Part shown: one piece after another, positions 43,041-54,035 of the stretch
How positions within the stretch are numbered: the first letter of the stretch is position 1
Layout of the letters: the number at the start of each line of letters is the position of its first letter
Assembly (NCBI RefSeq): GCF_965204935.1
Contig: NZ_CBDBFO010000002.1
Direction: 5' to 3' (one strand)
Length of the DNA stretch: 64,000 nucleotides
DNA from: Hoeflea_A sp965204935
GTDB taxonomy: Bacteria > Pseudomonadota > Alphaproteobacteria > Rhizobiales > Rhizobiaceae
Notes under the pieces: model-generated
Databases searched by the model: none
Seen by the model: only the letters and a program-made list of their open reading frames with translations
Told to the model about the DNA's origin: nothing
Position numbers and translations under genes: made by a program

Positions 43041-44933
43041 TTAACCCATCGGGCCGCCATCCTTGCGTGTGATGGCGATGACCGCAGAACGCGGAACGGC
43101 ATCGCCGCCCTCCGGCCAATGGCTTTCTCCACGCTCGCCCGGATGCTGGATGCCGACGAACATTGTCCGCAGGTCCGGGCTCCAGGTCATGCCGGTGACT
43201 TCACACTCCTTCGGTCCGACCAGGAAGCGGCGGATTTCGCCGGTAACCGGGTCGCCCGCCAGCATCTGGTTGTTACCGTGTCCGGCAAAACCTTCCTCGT
43301 TGGAATAGTTTCCGTCGGTCTGGATCCACAGGATGCCGTTGGAATCGAATTTCAATCCGTCGGGCGAGTTGAACATATTGTCGGCATTGACGTTGTCCGA
43401 GCCCTTGTTGGCGTCCTGGTGAACCGCGGGGTTGCCGGCGAGAACGAAGAGATCCCAGGTAAAGTCCTTCGACGTGTGATCACCGTCCTTCGGACGCCAG
43501 CGCACGATCTGGCCGTAATTGTTGGCCTCGCGCGGGTTCGGTCCGCCAACCGGCGTCGGGTCGCCGCCCGCATTCGGCTTGATGCCGCGGTTCTTGTTGT
43601 TGGTAAGTGCGCAGTAGACTTCGGCCGTGTTCGGGTTGGATGTCACCCACTCCGGGCGGTCCATCGTCGTTGCGCCGACCGCGGAACCGGCCTGGCGCGT
43701 GTGCACGCAGATCGCGGCCTTGTCGGCCATTCCGGTGGTCTCCGGCGTCAGCTCCAGCCATTGGCCGGTGCCGTCGTCATTGAACTTGGCAACGGAAATC
43801 GTGCCTTCATCCAACAGGCTGTCCGTGGGTCCGCCCGGTGCGAAAACACCATCGGAAACGAAACGGTAGAGGAATTCTCCGCGCTCATCGTCACCCATAT
43901 AGACCACGACACGGCCATCATTGTTGACGACTGCCTCGGCGTTCTCGTGCTTGAACCGGCCAAGCGCGGTGCGTTTCTTCGGCGTCGAATTCGGATCACG
44001 CGGATCGATCTCGACGACGTAACCGGCACGGTTCGGCTCGTTTGGATGCTTGGAAACATCGAAACGCTCGTCAACCTTGGCCCAGCCGTAACCCCAGTCT
44101 TTCGAGGATACGCCGTAGCGCTTGAGTTCCGGAGAGACCTCGTGGTTCTCATCGGCGGCGGAGAAATAACCGTTGAAGTTCTCTTCGCAGGTTAAATAGG
44201 TGCCCCAAGGGGTCGAGCCGTTGCCGCAATTGTTCCATGTCCCCATGGATTTCGTGCCGGTCGGATCGGCGGCCGTTTTCAGCAGGTCGTGACCCGCTGC
44301 CGGACCGGTCAGCTCCATCTCGCTGTCAGGCGTGATGCGCCGGTTGAGCGGGCTGTCCTTGACGATGGTCCACGTTCCGTTCTCGGGCCGGATTTCCACG
44401 ACGGAGATGCCATGGGCCATCTTGCCCTTGTTGACATCATCGTCATTGGCGGATTTGCCTTCTTCGCGGTTGCCCCAGATGATCTTGCGATTGGTGTATT
44501 CGTTGTTGGCGATCAGCACCATCTTGTCGCCGACGGCGTAGACTTCCATTCCGTCGATATTGTCGCCGAAGGCCGTCGCCTGACTGGCGGCCGTTCCACG
44601 CGTGGAATGATCGAATTCTGCTCCATTCGACCAGAGCGGATCACCCCAGCGCACCATGACATCAACATTGTAGCCCTCAGGCACGGTAATGGCATCGTCG
44701 GTGTTCGCGGGGATCTGCTTGAAGGCAAAGCGGTCGGAAGCAGCCTTGGCAGTGCCTGGAACGAGCGTTCCGCCCAGCAGCGCAAAGCTACCGAACGCGA
44801 GCGCACCGCCGAGAAAACCGCGGCGCTTGATCGCTGCCTCGACGATGCGGTCAAAATCGGTTTCTTCCGGGCGCGGATTGACGACTTCATCAAAGTCGTC
44901 AAATGACAAGGGTTCGTTATGCGATGAAGACAT
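43041..44933 (-). CDS. phoX: PhoX-type alkaline phosphatase, Tat-exported
   Basis: 630 residues from the ATG at 44933, with GAGAGGAGCCC upstream. A Tat signal with KRRGFLGGALAFGSFALLGG lies near residue 40. DUF839/PhoX features include ITVPEGYNVDVMVRWGDPL, NNEYTNRK, TCEENFNGYF (Cys and Glu ligands for the Fe/Ca cluster), VEIDPRDP, FKHENAEAV and IQTDGNYSNEEGFAGHGNN. PhoX enzymes are calcium- and iron-dependent phosphatases released in the periplasm under phosphate limitation. The Pho-box-like sequence 160 bp upstream supports PhoB control. Confidence 0.93.
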   Translation of the reverse strand: MSSSHNEPLSFDDFDEVVNPRPEETDFDRIVEAAIKRRGFLGGALAFGSFALLGGTLVPGTAKAASDRFAFKQIPANTDDAITVPEGYNVDVMVRWGDPLWSNGAEFDHSTRGTAASQATAFGDNIDGMEVYAVGDKMVLIANNEYTNRKIIWGNREEGKSANDDDVNKGKMAHGISVVEIRPENGTWTIVKDSPLNRRITPDSEMELTGPAAGHDLLKTAADPTGTKSMGTWNNCGNGSTPWGTYLTCEENFNGYFSAADENHEVSPELKRYGVSSKDWGYGWAKVDERFDVSKHPNEPNRAGYVVEIDPRDPNSTPKKRTALGRFKHENAEAVVNNDGRVVVYMGDDERGEFLYRFVSDGVFAPGGPTDSLLDEGTISVAKFNDDGTGQWLELTPETTGMADKAAICVHTRQAGSAVGATTMDRPEWVTSNPNTAEVYCALTNNKNRGIKPNAGGDPTPVGGPNPREANNYGQIVRWRPKDGDHTSKDFTWDLFVLAGNPAVHQDANKGSDNVNADNMFNSPDGLKFDSNGILWIQTDGNYSNEEGFAGHGNNQMLAGDPVTGEIRRFLVGPKECEVTGMTWSPDLRTMFVGIQHPGERGESHWPEGGDAVPRSAVIAITRKDGGPMG

Positions 44934-45092
44934 TCTGGGCTCCTCTCGGTTAAACAACTTGGTTCATGCCGATCCCGGGTTCCGGTCTGCGGCGTGAAAT
45001 TATGCGAAAAATGGACCGGGCTACTGGTGGTGGTTGGTCGGGCACGGGGCCTGTGATCATGGGAATTTCTAATTCGAATTAAAATTATTCTA

Positions 45093-45110
45093 GTTACAGA
45101 TTTGCGACAG
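45093..45110 (-). promoter_or_regulatory. Probable Pho box for phoX
   Basis: On the minus strand CTGTCGC-AAAT-CTGTAAC gives two 7-bp half sites spaced by 4 bp, matching the CTGTCAT-N4-CTGTCAT form bound by PhoB with changes only at the outer positions. It lies 160 bp upstream of the phoX start and 115 bp upstream of the divergent DUF1194 gene. Confidence 0.68.
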
Positions 45111-45224
45111 TTTTGCGACGAAAGGCTGATCGGGCTGATAGAAAATGCCTATCGGGCCGCCGCCGTGATCGTTGAACTAAGTTTGAGTTGGTGGATGGCG
45201 CACTTTGCCCTAGGCTCATCGCTC

Positions 45225-45986
45225 ATGAAAAAAGCCCTGACCATCGTGTTCTTTTGTCTGTCATTGTGGCCAATGGCTGCATCCGCACAGACCGAGACCG
45301 ACCTGGAACTTGTACTGCTGGCGGATGCGACCGGTTCCATCGACGACGCGGAGATCCTGTTTCAGCGTCGCGGTTATGCCGAGGCAATCACCAGTCAGCA
45401 GGTTCTGAACGCCATCCGCAACAACGCGATCGGAAACATCGCGGTGACCTATGTGGAGTGGGGAAACGATATCTCCCAGGATGTTGTTGTTTCATGGACG
45501 GTCATCGACGGTCCGGAAACCGCGCAATCCTTTGCCGACAAACTCATGACGGCGCCGCGACGGGCGCGGGGCCGAAACGCCATCGGCGCGGCGCTGCTCT
45601 TTGGCAAGGAGCTCATTGAGAACAATGATCTCACCGGTCTGCGTCGGGTCATCGACCTGTCCGCCGACAGTGCCAATAACTGGAACGGCCCACCCATCAG
45701 CGTTGCGCGGCAACAGGTGCTCGACGCAGGGATTGTCATCAACGGCCTGGCGATCCTGTGCCGGCAATGCAGCGGCCGACCCGTCAGTTACGATCTGGAG
45801 GCCGCATTTACCGATCGCATCATCGGTGGCCCGGGCTCCTTCACAATTACGGCGGAAAACGCTGCTAACTTCGCAGTCGCGGTACGGCGCAAGCTGGTGC
45901 TCGAAATTGGTGGCCTTCCGCCCGGACCGCGTTATGCACGATCAAACAATGCGCCCGATCCATTGCAACAAGGAGAACGGCAATGA
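45225..45986 (+). CDS. DUF1194 secreted VWA-like protein
   Basis: 253 residues from the ATG at 45225. Signal peptide ALTIVFFCLSLWPMAASA. The VWA-like fold shows LELVLLADATGSIDD (degenerate MIDAS), IAVTYVEWGND, SVARQQVLDAGIVINGLAI and a late DRIIGGPGSF. DUF1194 is a secreted von Willebrand-like family with no firm function. Its stop overlaps the start of the next gene (ATGA), so the two are coupled. Confidence 0.85.
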   Translation: MKKALTIVFFCLSLWPMAASAQTETDLELVLLADATGSIDDAEILFQRRGYAEAITSQQVLNAIRNNAIGNIAVTYVEWGNDISQDVVVSWTVIDGPETAQSFADKLMTAPRRARGRNAIGAALLFGKELIENNDLTGLRRVIDLSADSANNWNGPPISVARQQVLDAGIVINGLAILCRQCSGRPVSYDLEAAFTDRIIGGPGSFTITAENAANFAVAVRRKLVLEIGGLPPGPRYARSNNAPDPLQQGERQ

Positions 45987-46888
45987 GCTTGACGACATTG
46001 GAACGACGGTTGACTGCAGCGGATTTCGATCAGGAACTTCTTGATCTCTACGACTACTACGCCCACGGCTTGATCACGAAGCGCGAATTCCTCGACCGGG
46101 CAGGCAAGTTTGCCGTTGGCGGCGTAACCGCGCTAGCGCTGCTCAAGACACTCAGTCCGGACTATGCCCTGGCACAGCAGGTCGCGGAAAACGATCCGGC
46201 GATAAGCACGGAAACCGTTACTTACGATTCACCCAATGGCAATGGCGAGGTGCGTGCCTATCTGGTCCGGCCGGCTGATGCGTCCGGACCGCTGCCTGCC
46301 GTTCTGGTCGTTCACGAGAACCGCGGCCTCAATCCCTATATCGAGGATGTCGCCCGCCGTCTCGGGAAGGCCGGTTTCATGGCGCTGGCGCCGGACGGGC
46401 TGACATCGGTCGGCGGATATCCGGGCAATGATGACGAGGGCCGCGCGCTTCAGCGCACCGTTGACCGGGAAAAACTGATGAACGACTTTTTCGCCGGCTA
46501 TGAGTATCTGGTCTCTCGCGACGACAGCACCGGCAAGGTCGGCTGCGTTGGATTTTGCTACGGCGGCGGCGTGTGCAACGCCCTGGCGGTGGCCTACCCG
46601 GAACTTGCCGCCTCCGTTCCCTTCTATGGACGCCAGCCACGCGCCGAGGACGTTGCTCGCATCCAGGCACCTTTGCTGATTCACTATGGCGAGCTGGATC
46701 AGCGGATCAATGAGGGCTGGCCGGCCTATGAAGAAGCGCTCAAGGACAATGGCAAGACCTACACGGTCCATTTCTATCCCGGTGCCAATCACGGCTTCCA
46801 TAACGACACCACGCCACGCTACGACCAAGAGGCCGCGGCCCTGGCGGAGGAGCGCACGATCGCCTTCTTCAAGGAACACTTGAACTGA
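45983..46888 (+). CDS. Dienelactone hydrolase family protein
   Basis: 301 residues. The N-terminus carries a long leader TKREFLDRAGKFAVGGVTALALL, a weak Tat-like or membrane signal. The hydrolase core has VLVVHENRGLNPYIEDVARRL, VGCVGFCYGGG with nucleophile Cys, IHYGELDQRI with Asp, and GANHGFHND with His, the dienelactone-hydrolase triad. The true substrate need not be dienelactone. It is coupled to DUF1194. Confidence 0.87.
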   Translation: MSLTTLERRLTAADFDQELLDLYDYYAHGLITKREFLDRAGKFAVGGVTALALLKTLSPDYALAQQVAENDPAISTETVTYDSPNGNGEVRAYLVRPADASGPLPAVLVVHENRGLNPYIEDVARRLGKAGFMALAPDGLTSVGGYPGNDDEGRALQRTVDREKLMNDFFAGYEYLVSRDDSTGKVGCVGFCYGGGVCNALAVAYPELAASVPFYGRQPRAEDVARIQAPLLIHYGELDQRINEGWPAYEEALKDNGKTYTVHFYPGANHGFHNDTTPRYDQEAAALAEERTIAFFKEHLN

Positions 46889-46905
46889 GCGCCGGTGGCG
46901 CCGCG

Positions 46906-47445
46906 CTACGGTAGCGGCGCCACCCAGACCTCTCCGCTCCACGCACCGCCCAGGTCGCTCTCGACCGTGAAGTCACGTGCCCGGTCGCGGCGCATTCTGA
47001 GACGGCGAATAACGGCCTTCGAGCGGTGGTTGTCCGGTGCGGTATAGGCAATCACCTCGGTCAATCCGACACGAGTGAAGACGTCGTCCAAAGCGGCCTT
47101 TGCCGCTTCGAGGGCATAGCCATGGCCCCAGGCATGCCGGTTCAGCCGCCAACCTATTTCGTCATGGTCGCCCAGCGGATGATCCCCGCGCCGCGGCATC
47201 ACGCCGACATAGCCGAGAAACACGCCGGACTTGTCCTCGACGGACCAGCGGGCAAATCCGAAGCTGTCCAGCGCCGCCAGATAGCTGTCGAAACGCAGGT
47301 CGCTGCCTGCCCGGTCACGCGGTCCGCCAAGGTCAGCCATGACCCGCGGATCGGCGCACAGGGCCGCATGAGCGTCCCTGTCCGCATCGCGCCACCAGCG
47401 CAGCCGCAATCGCGCGGTCTCGATCAATCGCCTTTCGGCAACCAC
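46906..47445 (-). CDS. RimJ/RimL-type GNAT acetyltransferase
   Basis: 179 residues from a GTG at 47445, with GGGGTGAAT upstream. It reads LIETARLRLRWWRDADRDAHAAL, then IGWRLNRHAWGHGYALEAAKAALDD (acetyl-CoA loop) and EVIAYTAPDNHRSKAVIRRLRM. The RimJ/RimL-like subfamily acetylates N-termini or small amines. It is 4 bp downstream of the ankyrin-protein gene, so it is co-transcribed with it. Confidence 0.87.
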   Translation of the reverse strand: MVAERRLIETARLRLRWWRDADRDAHAALCADPRVMADLGGPRDRAGSDLRFDSYLAALDSFGFARWSVEDKSGVFLGYVGVMPRRGDHPLGDHDEIGWRLNRHAWGHGYALEAAKAALDDVFTRVGLTEVIAYTAPDNHRSKAVIRRLRMRRDRARDFTVESDLGGAWSGEVWVAPLP

Positions 47446-47449
47446 ACAT

Positions 47450-48991
47450 TCACCCCTTTTGATCCTTTTGCCGGTCGTCTTTGACCTGTCCCGGATTGGC
47501 TTCAGCCCAGTCCGTCAGCAATTCGGCCATGTCCTCGACGCCGCAAAGGTCGATCTCCGTCTGCCGCAGCACGGCGCCCTTTGCAAGCACCAGCCGCGCG
47601 CAAGTCAGGTGATCGCGCTCCGCCCGCGCCGGGCTGAATTCCGCGCCATGGATAATCGTGCCGAGAAGATTACCGCCGTAATCGTTCTTGTGCTCCAGGT
47701 CCGGATCCAGCGTCAGCAGCCACTCGACCGCATCCGCCCGTCCTTCCCAACCGGCAACATGAATGGCCGTCAAGCCCATTTCGTCTGTCCAGTCCGGATT
47801 GATGCCGATGGCATAAAGACGTTTGATATGATCAAGCCGTCCATCAAACCCGATCATACGCGTCATGATCCGCCGCGTTTCAGGCGTCAGTGCCGCTGGA
47901 TCGACACGCCCGGAAACCGGCCCGTCAGCGGCCGAAGCAAGAAGGGCCTCTGTTGCATCCAGCCTGGTTGTCTGGCCACACCGTTCAAGAACCCCAGCGA
48001 CCTCTGTGTTGCCAAACATGCGCGCAAACGCATAGGCCGAATGATCATTGAAAGGCATCGAGCCATCAGCTCCGTGGTCGATCAACAATTGTGCGATTTC
48101 GCCGGAACACATGCGTCGTGCCGCCTGATGCAGGGCGAAAACCATCATCATCGGCAGCCCGGACGGATGCGGTTCAATTCCTTCGTTCGGATCGGCACCG
48201 CCTTCGAGCAGCAGCCTGACCGCCTCGAAGTCATTAAAGTCCAGCGCCCTTGGCAGTGCGTTGGTCCCCTCGGCGACTGCGCCATGCTCCAGAAGCATTT
48301 TCAGGCCCTCGTGGTGGCCGAGTTCCGTCGAATGATAAAGCGATTCATTGTCGTTCGGATCGGCGCCGTTCTCCAGAAGCCATCGGGCCAGGAGCATATT
48401 GTTGCCATGCCCAAGCGCGCCATAAAGCGCTGAAAGCCTGTGCTCGGCGCCCGGCTCGAACGGATAGCTGTCATTGACGTCGGCGCCGTTGCGCACCAGC
48501 GCCTCGGCGATAGCAATCATGTCGCCGGCCCGGTCGGGTACGGAATGAATGTGCTGCGAAAACGAAAGATGCAGGATCGGGCTTCTGATCCCGACATCGC
48601 GTACCGCTGCTTTTGGGTCATCGGCCAGTGCGGCTTCAACGGCTGCTCGATCATAGAGCGCGACCTGAAGCCCGAAATTTGCGTCCCCGAGATCCGGGTC
48701 TGCGTCCAGCAGCGCTTTCACGACCCAATGTTGTCCGAAGTACAGGGCGATCTTCAGCCGCTCGGCTTTCTGTTCGCGGTTCATCTGGGCAGTCTCGACG
48801 GCAAGTTTGAGGCGTGGCCAGCTTTGCTGCCCCTGTTCGCGCGCAATCACGTGAAGCGCCTGCGAATGCTTGAGCGACTGCGCCTCCGGCAGCACCGCCC
48901 TGACACGTTGAATCGCATTGGAATCGCCGGACGCAAAGCCGCGTTTCAATTGCTTGGCCTGACGGCGCAGATAGTCGACTGAGTGTTTCAT
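47450..48991 (-). CDS. Ankyrin-repeat protein
   Basis: 513 residues, no signal peptide. The N-terminus (MKHSVDYLRRQAKQLKRGF) is the short helical leader common in a bacterial ankyrin group. Repeats are visible from about residue 75 to 480: DVNDSYPFEPGAEHRLSALY, DPNDNESLYHSTELGHHEGL, DPNEGIEPHPSG, NPDWTDEMGLTAIHVAGWEG and others. It probably binds a protein partner. It shares an operon with the GNAT gene. Confidence 0.88.
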   Translation of the reverse strand: MKHSVDYLRRQAKQLKRGFASGDSNAIQRVRAVLPEAQSLKHSQALHVIAREQGQQSWPRLKLAVETAQMNREQKAERLKIALYFGQHWVVKALLDADPDLGDANFGLQVALYDRAAVEAALADDPKAAVRDVGIRSPILHLSFSQHIHSVPDRAGDMIAIAEALVRNGADVNDSYPFEPGAEHRLSALYGALGHGNNMLLARWLLENGADPNDNESLYHSTELGHHEGLKMLLEHGAVAEGTNALPRALDFNDFEAVRLLLEGGADPNEGIEPHPSGLPMMMVFALHQAARRMCSGEIAQLLIDHGADGSMPFNDHSAYAFARMFGNTEVAGVLERCGQTTRLDATEALLASAADGPVSGRVDPAALTPETRRIMTRMIGFDGRLDHIKRLYAIGINPDWTDEMGLTAIHVAGWEGRADAVEWLLTLDPDLEHKNDYGGNLLGTIIHGAEFSPARAERDHLTCARLVLAKGAVLRQTEIDLCGVEDMAELLTDWAEANPGQVKDDRQKDQKG

Positions 48992-49257
48992 CGGTTTCCT
49001 CGCTTCGCCCGCTGATCCGCTGTCCGGGCCCGAGTTGACCGATTGAATGGGTCAGATTGTTGCGAGGTGCCGATACGGCTTTCCGCGGATCAGGATGCCG
49101 CCTGCAACGGCTGCCGCAGACTATGCGAAACGCGGGAAGCGGGCAAGACTAGCCTGTTCGCTGATGTGTGATTCACCCTCTTGCGGGCCGCCGAAACCGC
49201 AATAAACCTCGTCAGTTGACTAGATTCACACAGCGCAGTTGACGCTTCCCGGCGATT

Positions 49258-50007
49258 TCAGAACGATACCGATACACCAAGGCGCGTATTGAACATCTCC
49301 AGATCGATTTCTCCAACCGGAATAGCGCCCGGGTTGCCATATGTCTCCGAACCGTAGTCCGAGTAAGTGAACTCGCCGCGGACGTGAAAGCGCTTTGAAA
49401 TAGCATACTCGGCACCGCCACCGATATAGTACCCGACATGCGTACGATCAAAATTAAGCGGAAAACCCAAAGCCGGATTGTAGGTGCCGCCAATGACCGC
49501 ATTGGTGTTCTTCAGGTTGGCTCTCGCAACGGCTACACCACCCGTCGCAAAAAGCAACGTCCGGTCATCCAGGAGGACGCCACCGCGAAATCCGGCGCTG
49601 AGGGAATAATCCACCGATAAATCCCAGATATCCGAGTTTCCAGACGCGCCGCCACCACATGCTAGCAGGCTGCACCAATCAACGCTCTGCAACGATCCGC
49701 TACCGTCAACATTGTCGACATTGGCGGCGGCGCTTACGCCCAGGACAAAGTCATCGAACTTGTAGTCGTAACCCCCGAATACACCGATATCGAAACCGTC
49801 CACATCAATGGAACCAAATCCGGTCGGGAATTTCTGATCCGAGAAATCGCCCGTTCCGAAGCCGAACCCGCCATGAATGCCGACGTAAGCGCCGGTCCAG
49901 TAGTCAACCGGCAGCACTGTATCTTGGATTTCATCCGCCGCGATTGCCACATTGCCCGCGGTCAATGCAACCGCAACCGCGACCGCGAAGACGTATCCAG
50001 ATCTCAT
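49258..50007 (-). CDS. Omp25/31-type outer membrane beta-barrel protein
   Basis: 249 residues. Signal peptide YVFAVAVAVALTAGNVAIA. WTGAYVGIHGGFGFG is the standard first strand of Brucella/rhizobial Omp25-Omp31 proteins, and the C-terminus ends NTRLGVSVSF with the terminal Phe recognised by the BAM machinery. Internal strands such as YYIGGGAEYAISKRFHVRGEF fit an 8-stranded barrel. An IS4-type element is inserted 41 bp upstream of the start, so its native promoter is probably separated. Confidence 0.9.
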   Translation of the reverse strand: MRSGYVFAVAVAVALTAGNVAIAADEIQDTVLPVDYWTGAYVGIHGGFGFGTGDFSDQKFPTGFGSIDVDGFDIGVFGGYDYKFDDFVLGVSAAANVDNVDGSGSLQSVDWCSLLACGGGASGNSDIWDLSVDYSLSAGFRGGVLLDDRTLLFATGGVAVARANLKNTNAVIGGTYNPALGFPLNFDRTHVGYYIGGGAEYAISKRFHVRGEFTYSDYGSETYGNPGAIPVGEIDLEMFNTRLGVSVSF

Positions 50008-50047
50008 GGGATCCCCCGAAAAAAATCAACAAATCAATACGTAAGTA

Positions 50048-51376
50048 CACTACTGTCCCGTTAAGCTCATAAGAATTTCCGATAAGATTCTGTAAATAAT
50101 CATTTAAAACGGTCTGATAGCCTGTCACCGACTTGAACTGCTAAACGTGGCAATCATGCTCTCCAGAGTAATTTCACATGGAGAGATCCGAACAATGTAT
50201 ACAGGCAAACTTGTGTTCGCGCAGGCTATGGATCATCTGCCGATGCACACTCTTCGACGCTGCATCCGGCGTTACGGTGGAAACAATCGCATCAGGAGCT
50301 TTAGTTGCGAGGATCAATTCCGCAGCATGGCATTTGCCCAGTTGACCTCAAGAGAAAGCTTGCGCGACATCGAAACCTGCCTGCGCGCTCAGGCTCAAAA
50401 GCGATACCACATGGGCTTTCGCTCCCCGGTATTTCGCAACACTCTGGCCAGGGCCAACGAGCGACGTGACTGGCGCATCTATGGGGATTTTGCTGCGGCG
50501 CTTATCACAATCGCTCGAGCGCTCTACGCCGATGACAGCTTTGAAGTTGACTTGCAAAACACCGTATATGCCCTCGATTCCACAACCATTGATCTGTGCC
50601 TTTCAGTATTTCCCTGGGCGCATTTTCGGCGCGCAAAAGCAGCGATCAAAATGCACACCTTGCTTGATCTGCGTGGAAATATCCCAACATTTATAGACAT
50701 TTCGCCAGGCAAAATGCACGACGTCAATATGCTGGACATCCTGACGCCCGAACCTGGTGCCTTCTATATCATGGACCGCGCCTATCTTGATTTCGAACGC
50801 CTCCATCGCATCCACATCAGCGGCGGGTTCTTTGTCTTGAGGGCAAAGTCGAATACCAGGTTGCAGCGTATTTATTCCGAGCCCGTTGATCGCAGCACCG
50901 GGGTTATCTGCTATCAAGTCGTAAGGACTGCGGCGCAAAAAGTTCGAGCAGCTTCCCGGACAAACTGCGGCGAATTCGGTATCGCGACACTGAACGAGAC
51001 AAGACTCTGATCTTCATCACCAACAACTTTGTCTTGTCGGCAAAGACCATTGCCGCACTCTACAAATCGCGCTGGCAGGTAGAACTGTTCTTCAAATGGA
51101 TCAAGCAGCACTTGCGCATCAAGTCGTTTTTCGGCACTTCTATCAATGCGGTGAAGACACAGATATGGATTGCAGTCTGCGTTTATGTGCTTGCCGCGAT
51201 CCTAAAGAAACGGCTCGATAGCGACATGAGTCTCTACACAATTCTCCAGATTCTGGACGTCACTCTTTTCGAGAAAATTCAACTGGATCAGCTTATTACA
51301 AGTTCCGACAACACATCTGCGCCGGGGGCTCAGCCCAAGCAACTGAATTTATTCGACTTTTAACGGGACAGTAGTG
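50048..51376 (+). mobile_element. IS4-family insertion sequence
   Basis: 1,329 bp with 17-bp perfect inverted ends CACTACTGTCCCGTTAA. It is flanked by a 9-bp direct repeat ACGTAAGTA at 50039-50047 and 51377-51385. It carries one transposase gene in two frames. It lies between the omp gene and its upstream DNA. Confidence 0.93.
50195..51363 (+). pseudogene. IS4-family transposase, frameshifted
   Basis: It starts at ATG 50195 (MYTGKLVFAQAMDHL) and has Asp in ALDSTTIDLCLS, Asp in YIMDRAYLDFERL, then shifts frame around 50935-50945, next to CAAAAAG. The second frame, readable from LPDKLRRIRYRD, carries YKSRWQVELFFKWIKQHLRIKSF with the catalytic Glu and ends at 51363. Both parts together give a normal IS4 transposase. 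The A5 run suggests slippage, either mutational or programmed; IS4 members normally use one frame, so mutation is more likely. Confidence 0.85.
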
Positions 51377-51575
51377 ACGTAAGTACATAGTTGGATTCGA
51401 TGCCGGTCCGCAACAATTAAATCCGCCCACTAAGCAGCAATTTCAAGGCCGTATCCCAAATATCACACCCTTGCCAAAGCCCAATCAAGAGACCGCTGCA
51501 ACCGGCCTATTTGGAGATCGAAATTCCGTTCGGTGAATGTGAATTTCGAATAATCGGGCAGCCCCGGGGACGGCG

Positions 51576-51992
51576 TCAGGAGCCTCCATCCAGAACGCTG
51601 AAAATACCGCTGGCCCGCGCAATCCGTTTTTCGCCCACATGGGCGTAGGTGTTGGCGAATGCCACCATGCGACCGACCTTCTGGACATCCGTCTTGAAGA
51701 CAACCCAGTCACCGAGCCTGGCACTGCCGGCAAAGTCAATCGTAATGCTGGTGGTCACCATCGCCCGGTTGCCATCGGGAAAATCGCCGGCGCTGTATCC
51801 AAGCGCGATGTCGGCTGCAGTGCTCAGCATTCCGCCATGCACGAAGCCGCGCGAGTTGCAGTGCTTTTCTTCTGCCCGGAAGGCAATCAGCAAGCCATCG
51901 TCGGTCACCTGGTAGTAAAGCGGCCCTGCCATATCGATAAAGGGGCTGCTTCGGGAAAGCACCTGAAAGCCGGCAGGTATCTCGTCAGGCAT
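51576..51992 (-). CDS. PaaI-type thioesterase
   Basis: 138 residues from the ATG at 51992, with AAAGGATG upstream. The hotdog motif is EKHCNSRGFVHGGMLSTAADIALG, where the HGG turn and the Asp form the PaaI-type active site, followed by VTTSITIDFAGSARLGD. It likely hydrolyses a small or aromatic acyl-CoA. It is 101 bp downstream of gatA in the same orientation. Confidence 0.87.
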   Translation of the reverse strand: MPDEIPAGFQVLSRSSPFIDMAGPLYYQVTDDGLLIAFRAEEKHCNSRGFVHGGMLSTAADIALGYSAGDFPDGNRAMVTTSITIDFAGSARLGDWVVFKTDVQKVGRMVAFANTYAHVGEKRIARASGIFSVLDGGS

Positions 51993-52093
51993 GGAACATC
52001 CTTTGTCGTCGGGAAAAAAAAGCGCGCCGACGAAAGTCAGCGCGCTCATTATCCGCATTGTCGGCGGCCTGTTGCAAGCCACAACCGCGGTGC

Positions 52094-53575
<1,482 letters not shown>

Positions 53576-53650
53576 GGTCTTCTTGTCACTCTTCAGGCAA
53601 CTGAAATGTCCGGCCTTGGCCGGCGCGATCGGGTATCGACAATGCCGCTG

Positions 53651-53938
53651 TTATTCGACGACTTTCGGCACGAGGAAAAAATTCTCGTCGCTTTGCGGCG
53701 CATTGGCGACGATGTCGTCCGCCTTGCCGCCGTCATTGACGACATCCTGACGCATTTTCATCGGCATCGGCATGACTGACGTCATCGGTTCAACGCCGTC
53801 TACGTCGACTTCGTTCAGCTGTTCGACGAAGCCCAGGATCGTGTTGAGCTCGCCTTCCATTTTTGCCGCTTCCTCTTCGCTGACAGCAATGCGGGCAAGG
53901 TGGGCAACGCGTTTGACGGTTGCAAGATCGACTGACAT
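53651..53938 (-). CDS. gatC: Glutamyl-tRNA(Gln) amidotransferase subunit C
   Basis: 95 residues, full length. Two-helix GatC pattern with VKRVAHLARIAVSEEEAAKM, LNTILGFVEQLNEVDVDGVEP and a C-terminal NFFLVPKVVE. It stabilises GatA in the amidotransferase complex. First gene of the gatC-gatA pair. Confidence 0.96.
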   Translation of the reverse strand: MSVDLATVKRVAHLARIAVSEEEAAKMEGELNTILGFVEQLNEVDVDGVEPMTSVMPMPMKMRQDVVNDGGKADDIVANAPQSDENFFLVPKVVE

Positions 53939-54035
53939 CGGGGGTTGGCTCCGGACGATGGAAATTCAAACCGAGGCTATAAACGCGCCCACGCGCAAGG
54001 GCAAGAGCATGCCCGCCGGCTTTTGTTCGCCCGAC

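Noticed and set aside
53580..53650. Possible attenuator between gatC and gatA
   Set aside because: GGCC-type inverted repeats are present but short, and there is no T-run.
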